From the NCBI GenBank assembly GCA_025354795.1, contig JANXMF010000163.1, forward strand, positions 1 to 57,191: 57,191 nucleotides of DNA, in the 5' to 3' direction. Origin of the DNA: Pseudobdellovibrionaceae bacterium (lineage in GTDB: Bacteria > Bdellovibrionota > Bdellovibrionia > Bdellovibrionales > UBA1609). Under the pieces are notes generated by a model, which saw only the letters and a list, made by a program, of their open reading frames with translations, was not told the DNA's origin and ran no database searches. Of this stretch, positions 49,221 through 57,191 are shown one piece after another. Each line of letters starts with the position of its first letter. Position 1 is the first letter of the stretch. The translations under genes were made by a program, and so were the position numbers.

Positions 49221-50557
49221 TGTCTATTCGCCTACGTCTATTCATTTTATTTACACTCTTCGCCGGCTCAACGCTGCTATTGGCCCTTGTCAGCTATCAA
49301 AATTTCAGCTTGTTCCGTGAACAGCGGCGCCAGCTGGAGATGTCTTACATTATCCGCGATGAAATGATCGAACCCGGTTTGTTAAAACCCGACTCTATCC
49401 GGCACTTACAAAGCTACCGCGCGCGTTTGCTTCCCGAACGCCGCGCCGAGGAGTTTGTCAAGGTGCTCCAGGCGGTCACTGGTGGCAATCAGCGACTACT
49501 GCGAGAGCGCCATCAGGTGTTCGTAAGAAACGAGGCCGAGTTTACACGTGTGACTCGCGAGCAACTCGACTTTCTTGAAAAACGATTGCTTTACTACGGG
49601 TCGGTGTCTCTCGTGATACTGGCGTTGGGTTTTGGTCTACTACAGTTCTTCATGCATCGCGCGGTGATCCGGCCCATGGGCGAATTGTCGCGCAAGATGG
49701 TGGATTTTTTGCACGATCGTTACACCTATCAATTCAGCGTTCCCGCTGCCGACGAAATCGGCCACATGCAATCGACTTTCAATTCACTGGCGCAACGGGT
49801 GATTTCCAATATGGAGCAGCTCAAAACCCTCGACCAGGCGAAGTCAGAATTTTTAAGCATCGCCTCCCATGAGCTGCGCACTCCCCTGACCTCGATTAAG
49901 GGTTCTTTGAGCTTGTTGCGCTCGGGAGTCGTTGGTAAAATGAATGATATGGCGGAAAATCTTTTGAGCATCGCCGAGACCGAAACTGACCGTCTGATAC
50001 GCTTGATCAATGACATTTTGGATCTAGCAAAAATCGAAGCGCGCAAGTTGCCGCTTCACCCCGGCTGGAGTTCGTGGAACGACCTCCTGAAAACCTCGCT
50101 GGACAGCCTCGAAGGCTTGGCGCGCCAAGCCCAGGTGGAATTGATCACGGCTGAAATGCCGCCGCTCGAGGTTTATATCGACCGCGACCGCATGCAGCAG
50201 GTGCTCACCAATTTGCTATCGAATGCGATTAAATTTTCGCCGCAAAACGGCACGGTGCAAGTGCATTGCGAAATCAATGATAAACAAGAATTAATTATCG
50301 AAGTGCGGGATCGCGGCCGTGGCATTGCACCCGAGGATCAAGAGGTCATCTTTCAAAAGTTTCGTCAGGCTTCGAGCTCGCGTCATCCGCTGGTCAAAGG
50401 CACCGGTCTCGGGTTGGCCATCGCGCGTGCGCTGGTGGAACAGCATGGCGGCGTGATCGGAGTGCGCTCGACTTCCGGCGTGGGATCGACTTTTTATTAT
50501 ACGATTCCGGAATGGCGTTACGGCATGGCCCCACTCAAACAAGCGGAGGCCGCATGA
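49217..50557 (+). CDS. Membrane sensor histidine kinase
   Basis: 446 residues. Two membrane segments (about 7-28 and 128-146) enclose a periplasmic sensor of about 100 residues, followed by HAMP (147-200), HisKA with phospho-acceptor H218 in ASHELRTPLTS, and HATPase_c with the N-box (LLSNAIKFSP), G1 (RDRGRGIAPED) and G2 (GTGLGLAIARAL). Autophosphorylates and feeds the neighbouring regulators through the Hpt protein. The sensed signal is unknown. Confidence 0.95.
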   Translation: MMSIRLRLFILFTLFAGSTLLLALVSYQNFSLFREQRRQLEMSYIIRDEMIEPGLLKPDSIRHLQSYRARLLPERRAEEFVKVLQAVTGGNQRLLRERHQVFVRNEAEFTRVTREQLDFLEKRLLYYGSVSLVILALGFGLLQFFMHRAVIRPMGELSRKMVDFLHDRYTYQFSVPAADEIGHMQSTFNSLAQRVISNMEQLKTLDQAKSEFLSIASHELRTPLTSIKGSLSLLRSGVVGKMNDMAENLLSIAETETDRLIRLINDILDLAKIEARKLPLHPGWSSWNDLLKTSLDSLEGLARQAQVELITAEMPPLEVYIDRDRMQQVLTNLLSNAIKFSPQNGTVQVHCEINDKQELIIEVRDRGRGIAPEDQEVIFQKFRQASSSRHPLVKGTGLGLAIARALVEQHGGVIGVRSTSGVGSTFYYTIPEWRYGMAPLKQAEAA

Positions 50558-50901
50558 GTTTTGCCGATTTGCTCAAATCCCTAGCGCAAGAATATCTAGC
50601 GGCGCTGCCGGAAAAGATCGCCAAGATCGAAGAACAAATTCGCGCGCAGAGCCCTGAGCAACTGCGTGAGTCGTTTCACAAGCTCAAGGGCACCGGTAAA
50701 ACTTATGGCTTTCCCGAAGTAAGTGAACTCGCTCAGGTGGTGGAAGACATTTGCAAAGACCAGCCGGTACACGCGCTAAAGGCCGCGGAAGATGCCGTGC
50801 AATTGCTACGCGATATTCACGCCACTCGCCAAAGCCAACAGAGTTTCGATTGCACTTCGGATGCGCGCTTTGTGACCATGCAAAAGCTCTTGCAGAACTA
50901 A
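50554..50901 (+). CDS. Histidine phosphotransfer (Hpt) protein
   Basis: 115 residues from ATG 50554, overlapping the kinase stop. A helical bundle with the phospho-His H42 in ESFHKLKGTGKTYGFPEV, the HxLKGT motif of Hpt domains. It shuttles phosphate between the kinase, receiver and output regulator of this operon. The longer frame back to 50512 lies within the kinase gene. Confidence 0.88.
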   Translation: MSFADLLKSLAQEYLAALPEKIAKIEEQIRAQSPEQLRESFHKLKGTGKTYGFPEVSELAQVVEDICKDQPVHALKAAEDAVQLLRDIHATRQSQQSFDCTSDARFVTMQKLLQN

Positions 50902-50925
50902 TCACGACAAGTTTAAAATAGCGCT

Positions 50926-52314
50926 ATGGACACCACGGCGTTGCTGCGCTCACTGCACGAAATTTTTGATCCCACTCGCGTGCTCACCGACAAAGAGAGC
51001 CTGATCGAATACGGGCGCGACTGGACTAAATATTTGCAGCCCCAACCCTCCGCGATCGTCTTTCCGAAAGGCACGGATGAAGTCGTGGCCTTGGTGCAAT
51101 GGGCGCGCCGCCAGCGCGTGGCGCTGGTGCCATCCGGCGGCCGCACCGGTCTGAGTGGCGGAGCCGCAGCGCTCAATGGTGAAGTCGTGGTCTCCATGCA
51201 AAAAATGAATCACATTTTAAACTTCGATGGCTTTGATCAAACTGTCACGGTCGAGGCGGGAGTGGTGACCGAAACCTTGCAGCGTTACGCGGAAGAGCAG
51301 GGACTTTATTTTCCCGTCGACTTTGCCAGCCGCGGCTCGAGCCATATCGGCGGCAACGTCGCCACCAACGCCGGAGGCATCAAAGTTTTGCGCTACGGTT
51401 TGATGCGCCAATGGGTGGCGGGCCTCGAAGTGGTCACCGGCACCGGCGCGGTCCTGCACTTAAATAATTCATTGGTTAAAAATGCCACGGGCTATGATTT
51501 GCGTCACCTCATGATCGGCTCTGAAGGCACCCTTGGCATTATCACGCAAGTGACGCTCAGCTTGACCCGTCCGCCAACTCAACCCACTTTATTTATATTT
51601 GCGGTTTCGGATTTAGCCTCGGTCATGAAAATCTATCATGCCTTCAAGTCTGCGCTTCCGATTCTGGCATTCGAGATGTTTACCGATCTCGCGCTGAAAC
51701 ACGTTTTGCATCATCACGATCTTAAGGCTCCCTTTGCCAACCGCCATCCCTACTATGTGCTGTGCGAAATCGAAGTTCCCGGCCCCACCGTGCTAGAAGC
51801 CGCGCTCGAGCTTTTTCAAAGCGGTGTCGAACAGGGCTGGATCGAAGATGGCATTCAGGCGCAAAACGCGCGGCAAGCAAAGGACCTATGGCGATTGCGC
51901 GAGGATATCAGCGAGGCCACTTCCCCTCATGCGCCTTATAAGAATGATATTTCCGTTCGCATCGCCAGCGTGCCGCAGTTTTTACGGGAAATGGACGCGA
52001 TTTTAAAACATAATTATCCGCAATTCGAAGTGGTGTGGTTTGGCCATATCGGCGATGGCAATCTTCATATCAATATTCTCAAGCCTTCGGCGATGCGCAC
52101 CGAGGAATTCCTGCGCGAGTGCAAGGTTGTCGATGAGCTGATGTTTAAGATGATCGAAAAATTGCATGGCAGCGTTTCCGCCGAACACGGAGTGGGTTTG
52201 ACCAAAAAAGCTTATCTCGGCCATACGCGTTCGAGCGTCGAGATCGCGCTGATGCGCGAAATTAAAAAAGCCTTTGATCCGGATGGGCTGCTAAATCCCG
52301 GAAAAATTTTCTAA
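50926..52314 (+). CDS. FAD-linked D-2-hydroxyacid dehydrogenase (GlcD/D-lactate dehydrogenase type)
   Basis: 462 residues, FAD_binding_4 with a C-terminal FAD-oxidase domain. PSGGRTGLSGGA and the FAD stretch GGNVATNAGGIKVLRYGLMRQWV, GYDLRHLMIGSEGTLGIITQ are typical; the C-terminal zinc-binding WFGHIGDGNLHINI and SAEHGVG sites place it with D-lactate / D-2-hydroxyglutarate dehydrogenases. It passes electrons to a quinone or ETF. No GlcE/F partner. It ends overlapping the convergent YhaM gene by 4 bases. Confidence 0.9.
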   Translation: MDTTALLRSLHEIFDPTRVLTDKESLIEYGRDWTKYLQPQPSAIVFPKGTDEVVALVQWARRQRVALVPSGGRTGLSGGAAALNGEVVVSMQKMNHILNFDGFDQTVTVEAGVVTETLQRYAEEQGLYFPVDFASRGSSHIGGNVATNAGGIKVLRYGLMRQWVAGLEVVTGTGAVLHLNNSLVKNATGYDLRHLMIGSEGTLGIITQVTLSLTRPPTQPTLFIFAVSDLASVMKIYHAFKSALPILAFEMFTDLALKHVLHHHDLKAPFANRHPYYVLCEIEVPGPTVLEAALELFQSGVEQGWIEDGIQAQNARQAKDLWRLREDISEATSPHAPYKNDISVRIASVPQFLREMDAILKHNYPQFEVVWFGHIGDGNLHINILKPSAMRTEEFLRECKVVDELMFKMIEKLHGSVSAEHGVGLTKKAYLGHTRSSVEIALMREIKKAFDPDGLLNPGKIF

Positions 52315-53297
52315 GTGTCAGTAGTAGGAATATTCTTGCGGAAGTACTCAAGATAAAAATAGCGCTCAAAGCCGGGATGGTAGTGACTCCATTTTTCCGA
52401 CGGCTGCGCACTCTGCACTTCACCTTTTAGAAAATGAAAAAGCGTATTCATCTTACTGTCAAGATCATCAATCATCGCCACCACCATAGCCTCAGGAATC
52501 ATCGGAAGTTTGGGCGACCCATATTCAAGTTTGCCATGATGAGAAAGCACGATGTGCTTGAGAATATCGGCCAACTCCACTGGGAACTCAGCGATGTCCG
52601 AGGCTTTTTCCACGATCATCTCGCACGCTAACACCATATGGCCGACCAGACGCCCGCTGCGTGTGTAATGAATGCCGTCCACCAAATCCAGCTCGAAGAC
52701 CTTGCCGATATCATGATAAATCGCGCCAAAGACCAGCAGATCGCGACTCAAATAAGGATAGTGTTGCGAAAGCGAAAGCATTACCTGCACGATAGAATGC
52801 ACATGCTCGAGCAAACCTCCACGATAGGCATGATGGATGGTCTTGGCCGCAGGCGCTTTGAGCAACAGCGTTTGTAAACTCTCATCATTTAGAGTGTTGG
52901 ATAGCAGCTGACGCACAAACGGATCGCGCAAGTCCGCCACGATTCCCAGGAGTTCATCCAGATGCTTTCTGGGATCGCCGCCTAAGTCCGCGATCATGTC
53001 TTGCATGGAGTACTCGCTGTCGAGCGCGCGGCGAATTTCATGCACAATCAGCTGCTTGCGATTTTGAAAGAGCTGGACAAAGCCCTTGACCCACACCACA
53101 TCGCCGACTTCGAAAGTTTCCGCCACGCCATCGACTTTTTCAAACATGCGGGCATTGAGATGCCCGGTGGAATCGGCCAAGTTCAGGCTTAAGAAGGCTT
53201 TGCCGTTGCGATCGGTGCCGGAACTCTTTTCAGCGACCAAGAAAGCGGTTTGTAGATGTTCCTTTTCACGCAGGTCACGAACGAACTTTTTACTCAC
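52311..53297 (-). CDS. 3'-5' exoribonuclease YhaM family
   Basis: 328 residues. An N-terminal OB-fold (VKGFVQLFQNRKQLIVHEI) is followed by an HD domain (YRGGLLEHVHSIVQ, YHDIGKVFELDLVDGIHYT, VLSHHGKLEYGSPK). This combination is the YhaM/CBF1 exoribonuclease, which degrades RNA from the 3' end. It is convergent with the dehydrogenase and co-directional with the secreted protein upstream (8-base overlap). Confidence 0.9.
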   Translation of the reverse strand: MSKKFVRDLREKEHLQTAFLVAEKSSGTDRNGKAFLSLNLADSTGHLNARMFEKVDGVAETFEVGDVVWVKGFVQLFQNRKQLIVHEIRRALDSEYSMQDMIADLGGDPRKHLDELLGIVADLRDPFVRQLLSNTLNDESLQTLLLKAPAAKTIHHAYRGGLLEHVHSIVQVMLSLSQHYPYLSRDLLVFGAIYHDIGKVFELDLVDGIHYTRSGRLVGHMVLACEMIVEKASDIAEFPVELADILKHIVLSHHGKLEYGSPKLPMIPEAMVVAMIDDLDSKMNTLFHFLKGEVQSAQPSEKWSHYHPGFERYFYLEYFRKNIPTTDT

Positions 53298-53955
53298 ACT
53301 GATGCTCCGGGTAACGTGAATCCATTATAGTGAGACTGCCGACCAACAACGCTTGCTTAGTATAAGCGGTAGCGACAAAAGTTCCACCCACGACTGAAAT
53401 ATAGCGTTGCCCAGCCGTATACAATTTAAAACCCTGAGCATTCGCTTTTGCGCCATGAAAGCCCGTGATCTCCATAAATTTATCGCAGCCCGCGCCAAAG
53501 TCGCTGCCTTCAATCACCCGCTGCTTGGCCCGGCTGACGTAAAATAGACGCATGCCCACGGGCTCGGTGTGGTCTTCTTTGCTGACCGCGACCTTCAGCG
53601 AAAATGAGCCCCGTAGAGGGGTGACGAATTCGCTCAGGTCCACGATGCCGCCGCCAAGCGGAGTCACCACACGTACATTTTCATGCAGCGCCGGTGTTCC
53701 TTTTTGAGTCAATTCCGCAGTGATATTCAAAAACTGGCGTTTGATGTTTCGCTTAGGCGAAACCTCGTTCTTGCTGAGAAAGGTGCGATAGTCGGCTTCA
53801 ATTCGCGTCACCAAATCGATTGGGATCTTAACGTCGCGGCTGCTGTTACGGGCCGGGCGGTCCACCATCTCAACCGGAGTTTCCTCGTGCGCGGCAAACA
53901 CCATCGGACCGACTAACAAAAGCGATAGCCACCAAGCGCTACTTGGACAATGCAT
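53290..53955 (-). CDS. Secreted protein of unknown function
   Basis: 221 residues from ATG 53955, with a signal peptide (MHCPSSAWWLSLLLVGPMVFA). The mature part is beta-rich, with two Cys (GCDKF, HQCE) that may form a disulfide, and no recognised domain. The start at 53955 is chosen for the signal peptide; a longer frame to 54021 lies inside the TPR gene. It overlaps that gene by 17 bases and is probably a partner of it in the envelope. Confidence 0.65.
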   Translation of the reverse strand: MHCPSSAWWLSLLLVGPMVFAAHEETPVEMVDRPARNSSRDVKIPIDLVTRIEADYRTFLSKNEVSPKRNIKRQFLNITAELTQKGTPALHENVRVVTPLGGGIVDLSEFVTPLRGSFSLKVAVSKEDHTEPVGMRLFYVSRAKQRVIEGSDFGAGCDKFMEITGFHGAKANAQGFKLYTAGQRYISVVGGTFVATAYTKQALLVGSLTIMDSRYPEHQCE

Positions 53956-55714
53956 ACCAACCTTCCCGTTCCGCGCGCTGACGCAGTTTAAGCAGCGGAA
54001 TATATTCGGGCGAGATGCCAAGCCCTTTCTTTAAAAATTTCAAGGCTTCGCTATGGAAACCCTTGTCGGCATTGACCCAGGCTAGCCCGCTGACAGCGGG
54101 AAGATTATCCAAGTCCCGCTCATAAATTTGCTGCCAGCCGGCTCGCGCGCAATCGATCACCTTGGCGCCCGCGCAAAACCGCGCCTGAAGGAGAATGGGC
54201 AGCACCACTTCCCCGTTGCGGTTGAGTTCGGTGGCCCGGCTCAGCGCCGCGGTGGCTTGGTCACCATCGCCACTTTCTTTTAGAATAAAAGAATACCAGG
54301 CCTGAATGAGAGAATCCTTGGGCGCAAGACCCACCGCCTTCTCAATGCGCGCGCGCGCCTGCTCCCAATTGTTTTCGTGACTCGAACAAGACGCCAGAAA
54401 GGCCTGAAGGCCAGGCTCGTCGCCCATTTTTTCGGCGATTGCCTCGCAGTAGCGCGCCAGTACTCGCCATTGGCCAATTCCGCGGTCGATAAAGAGATTG
54501 TGACGATGATCGCTAGTCATTTGCGGATCGCGATCGAGGTAATCGCGAATCTTGTCGCTCAACATTTTGTCCTGATTGAGAAAATCAAAATAGATGCCGT
54601 AAAATCCGAGTTCATTGCTATAGTCCCAATGATTCGAACAGAAATGTTTGATCATTTTGTTGACCTGATTTAAATCGCCGATCTTGCCCGTTTTGCGAAA
54701 CAGATAAAGCTGGGATTCGGCAAGAACCAACATAGCCTCGGCGGAATTGGGGTTGGTGCGTAAGGCATTGGTGGCGGTAGTTTTAGCTTGGTCATAAGCC
54801 GCATTCCGCAACTGCAGCGAAGCTTGGTCCACCAGCGCCGGCGTAAAAATAGCATCCAGTGCCAACGCTTGATTTAAATTCTCGCGCGCCGAATCGAACT
54901 GCCCGTCGATAATATCGGCTACTCCCAACCCCGCGTATGCTTGTTTCAAATCTTGCTTGTGCCCGCTCACGATGGAGGTGAGCAAACCCCGACCTTGCAA
55001 GGTTTGTCCTTCGAGCTGAATCAACAAAGCCCCATAATAAATGGCCAGTTCGTTGGCTTGGCGCGGATCGGGAAACATCTGGCGCAGATCGCGCAACGCC
55101 TCAGCATATTCACCCACTTGCACCTTATTGAGTACGGACTCTTTATGCCCGAAAGGCGTGGTGCCTCTGTCCAGCGGCAAATGCACCAAACGCTTCTGCA
55201 CCACAAACGCCACCACCGACACCAGCACAATCGAGGTCACTAACCATAATCCACGGGTGGTCTTTTCCACCTGACGCTGAATTGCGGTGTCCTTGGTCTC
55301 CTGAGTCTGATAGCGGCCACTCGAACCCTTGTTTACAATACGAGTTTCTTCGGGAACATCATGTACTACGATCTCACGAATCGAGCTTGAGAATTCCGCG
55401 CCCGTTGAAATCTCCTCGGTCACTTCAGAACGCGCATCAGTCGCCGACTGGGTCAGCGCGGTACTAGTATTGGTCGCAGTCGCTGTCCACGTGGCTTCGG
55501 TTTTGTCGCTGACACTGCTAATACGCATGCGATTGGCGAAGTCTTTGAAACTCTCATGATATTGAAGTGTCTGCCAGCGGCGCGAAGCTGCCGATACCTC
55601 GTCCAACAACGCGACTTCGCGCGACCGCACTAATTCTTTAACCTTAGCGGTGGTGAAGGGGCCGAGAATTCGCCCGCTGCTTTTGACCAGCCAAAGTTGT
55701 TCGCTATTCACCAT
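53939..55714 (-). CDS. GYF-like domain / single membrane helix / TPR protein
   Basis: 591 residues. An N-terminal GYF_2-like domain (LWLVKSSGRILGPFTTAKVK, residues 7-55), a Ser/Thr-rich linker, one membrane helix (about 155-173: GLWLVTSIVLVSVVAFVV) and a C-terminal TPR superhelix (about 190-585). The GYF_2 domain, usually a protein-protein binding module, would be cytoplasmic and the TPR domain periplasmic. Such proteins are common in delta-proteobacteria and Bdellovibrionota and of unknown function. It overlaps the secreted protein that follows. Confidence 0.75.
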   Translation of the reverse strand: MVNSEQLWLVKSSGRILGPFTTAKVKELVRSREVALLDEVSAASRRWQTLQYHESFKDFANRMRISSVSDKTEATWTATATNTSTALTQSATDARSEVTEEISTGAEFSSSIREIVVHDVPEETRIVNKGSSGRYQTQETKDTAIQRQVEKTTRGLWLVTSIVLVSVVAFVVQKRLVHLPLDRGTTPFGHKESVLNKVQVGEYAEALRDLRQMFPDPRQANELAIYYGALLIQLEGQTLQGRGLLTSIVSGHKQDLKQAYAGLGVADIIDGQFDSARENLNQALALDAIFTPALVDQASLQLRNAAYDQAKTTATNALRTNPNSAEAMLVLAESQLYLFRKTGKIGDLNQVNKMIKHFCSNHWDYSNELGFYGIYFDFLNQDKMLSDKIRDYLDRDPQMTSDHRHNLFIDRGIGQWRVLARYCEAIAEKMGDEPGLQAFLASCSSHENNWEQARARIEKAVGLAPKDSLIQAWYSFILKESGDGDQATAALSRATELNRNGEVVLPILLQARFCAGAKVIDCARAGWQQIYERDLDNLPAVSGLAWVNADKGFHSEALKFLKKGLGISPEYIPLLKLRQRAEREGWYALSK

Positions 55715-55851
55715 GGTTTTTCAATGGTCGCTCATATTGGGAAATCTGTCACGTTTACGGACCGTTGGGCGAGTTTAAAGGCTAGCGGTGGTGCATTGGT
55801 GGCTCTTTGCGTTAGCGGAGCTTCGCGCAGGGGTCCAGTTTATCACTATAA

Positions 55852-57191
55852 TCAATGGCGAAAATGTCGTTGCCCCGTGAGGACTAGATTCACTCCCAGT
55901 TCTTTGGCTCGCGCAAAAACCTCTTCGTCGCGCATGGCTCCTCCTGGTTGAATCACCCACAGAATGCCGGCTTTGTGAATAAGCTCGATGGAATCCGGGA
56001 AGGGAAAAAACGCGTCGCTGGCCAAAACTGGAACGCCAGCGGCCGAAGTTTTCGCATGAAATTTCAACATGCGTGAGACGGCCAACTCGACCGCGTCGAT
56101 GCGATTAACCTGTCCCATTCCCAGACCAAGGGTTTGTTGGCCGGCGGTGATGGCAATCGCGTTGCTCTTGAGGTGCGCCGCCACCGTCCATGCAAAACTC
56201 AAATCAGCGCGCACACTTGCATCGGGTTGTTGGCCCTGGATTGTCCACTTGGGATTCCACTCGTGCACTTCGTCCATTTGCTGCAGCAGAAATCCGCCGT
56301 GTAAAGTTTGAATTTTGGAAAATGCGTCGCGGGTGTGGAGCTCCGGCCACGCAAGCAAACGCAGATTTTTCTTGTTGGCAAAAACCGTCAACGCTTGCGA
56401 CGAAAATCTTGGCGCCACCACGCATTCCAAAAATAACTTATTTAGTTCGTCCGCCATTACCGGTGAAACTTCCTGGCTGAGCGCCACGATGCCGCCGAAC
56501 ACACTCACCGGATCAGCGCTAAGACATTTTTTAAGCGCCTCTTCGATATTGTCGGCGGTAGCCGCACCACATGGGTTGCCGTGCTTCACCACCACCGCGC
56601 AAGCGCGTGAATGTTCGCGCAGCAATCCAACCGCCGATTCCAAATCGAGGAGATTATTGTACGAGAGCTCTTTTCCCTGAAGTACTTTGGCGTCCTGCCA
56701 ACCGGACATCGCGCCTCGCCGTCGATACCAACGCGCGGTTTGGTGCGGGTTTTCGCCGTAACGAAGCTCGGTTACTAGAGATCCGCCCAAAGCGAATTCG
56801 GTAAACAACTCTCCGCCGCCAAGCGAGTGAGAGATCATGGCATCGTAGGAACTCACATGGGCAAAGGCCTTGGCCGCTAGACGTTGACGCTCTTGCAGAG
56901 TTGTCGTGAATTGCGCCGCTGCGATTCGGGCATAATCCGCGGGATCGACTAACACCGTAAGGCGTTCGAAATTTTTCGCGGCTCCTCTTAACAAACTGGG
57001 CCCGCCAATGTCGATGTTCTCGATGAGTTCCTCTTGGCTGCTTTGTTGGCGGAGGGCGTTTTCGAATGGGTAAAGATTGACGATGAGGAGATCGAAAGGT
57101 TCTAGCTCTTCTTGCTTAAGAAGTGCGGTGTCGCCCGAATTTTCATTTCGACTGAGGAGTGCCATATGAATGCGCGGATGGAGCGTCTTCA
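55852..57191 (-). CDS. purH: Bifunctional purine biosynthesis protein PurH (N-terminus beyond window)
   Basis: About 446 residues visible; the first 65-70 are outside the window. The frame remains open past the ATG at 57165 to the window edge, with KTLHPRIHMALLSR, the conserved IMP cyclohydrolase motif. Also visible: IVNLYPFE, IDIGGPSLLRGAAKN, and in the AICAR formyltransferase domain RYGENPHQTA, ELSYNNLLDLESA, VVKHGNPCGAA and the C-terminal QPGGAMRDEEVFARAKELG. It does the last two steps of IMP synthesis and uses 10-formyl-THF like Fmt. Confidence 0.96.
   Translation of the reverse strand, partial: KTLHPRIHMALLSRNENSGDTALLKQEELEPFDLLIVNLYPFENALRQQSSQEELIENIDIGGPSLLRGAAKNFERLTVLVDPADYARIAAAQFTTTLQERQRLAAKAFAHVSSYDAMISHSLGGGELFTEFALGGSLVTELRYGENPHQTARWYRRRGAMSGWQDAKVLQGKELSYNNLLDLESAVGLLREHSRACAVVVKHGNPCGAATADNIEEALKKCLSADPVSVFGGIVALSQEVSPVMADELNKLFLECVVAPRFSSQALTVFANKKNLRLLAWPELHTRDAFSKIQTLHGGFLLQQMDEVHEWNPKWTIQGQQPDASVRADLSFAWTVAAHLKSNAIAITAGQQTLGLGMGQVNRIDAVELAVSRMLKFHAKTSAAGVPVLASDAFFPFPDSIELIHKAGILWVIQPGGAMRDEEVFARAKELGVNLVLTGQRHFRH

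Noticed and set aside
1-57191. tRNA, rRNA, tmRNA, RNase P, SRP RNA, riboswitches, CRISPR arrays, transposases
   Set aside because: None could be recognised by eye in the intergenic stretches; a covariance-model search would settle it.

Overview
The window is about 57 kb of a GC-rich, gene-dense, Gram-negative bacterial chromosome. Support for Gram-negative: LptG, outer-membrane beta-barrel proteins ending in Phe, a lipoprotein FKBP and secreted coiled-coil proteins. Several gene types seen together recall Bdellovibrionota and related former Deltaproteobacteria: a FeeM-like acyltransferase fused to PilZ, HTTM proteins, a GYF/TM/TPR protein, a Flp/TadE-like pilin and a bacterial topoisomerase VI. 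I infer a Bdellovibrionota-like or related predatory/soil lineage; no rRNA gene is present to settle it. No tRNA, rRNA, CRISPR array, transposase or prophage gene was recognised.

Layout. 1-1100: end of an unknown gene, two hairpins and a RelE/HigB-type toxin-antitoxin pair with its promoter and operator. 1100-3000: a possible small gene, the FeeM-PilZ gene and another possible small gene. 3000-8000 (minus): feoA-feoB, then an HTTM membrane protein with a small partner, a secreted OB-fold-like protein and a half-length TSUP exporter. 8000-11000: cystathionine beta-synthase coupled to an unknown methyltransferase-like gene, then a secreted coiled-coil/SH3 protein. 10930-16630 (plus): a sigma-54-type promoter and a strong terminator-like leader ahead of amidase, rph, rdgB, prs, rplY, pth and ychF. 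16800-27400: an outer-membrane protein, oppABC (no ATPase genes), slt, radA, glpK and an acyltransferase.

27400-37500 (mostly minus): a pilin-like gene divergent from a TlpA-like gene; then lptG, def, fmt, rpe, hutH, hutU, an FKBP lipoprotein and hutI, in which translation-initiation housekeeping genes overlap directly into histidine degradation. 37560-41850 (plus): a receiver protein coupled to nadC, then birA, a redoxin, a GyrI-like protein and a beta-barrel. 41850-45360: the relic of an FAD mono-oxygenase, then top6A, top6B and an HNH nuclease gene (minus). 45430-48000: bolA-grxD, a thioesterase and small secreted or membrane proteins. 48100-50900: a four-gene phosphorelay (two response regulators, histidine kinase, Hpt). 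50900-57191: an FAD-linked 2-hydroxyacid dehydrogenase, a YhaM-like exoribonuclease, a secreted protein with a GYF/TPR protein, and most of purH running off the end.

Most genes are packed with ATGA, GTGA or TGATG overlaps, so translational coupling is the rule; TTG and GTG starts with good ribosome binding sites are frequent. The points most worth a second look are the topoisomerase VI pair with its histone-like tail and HNH neighbour, the sigma-54/terminator leader with a nine-C tract, the nearly leaderless toxin promoter, the feo-HTTM operon, and the FeeM-PilZ fusion.
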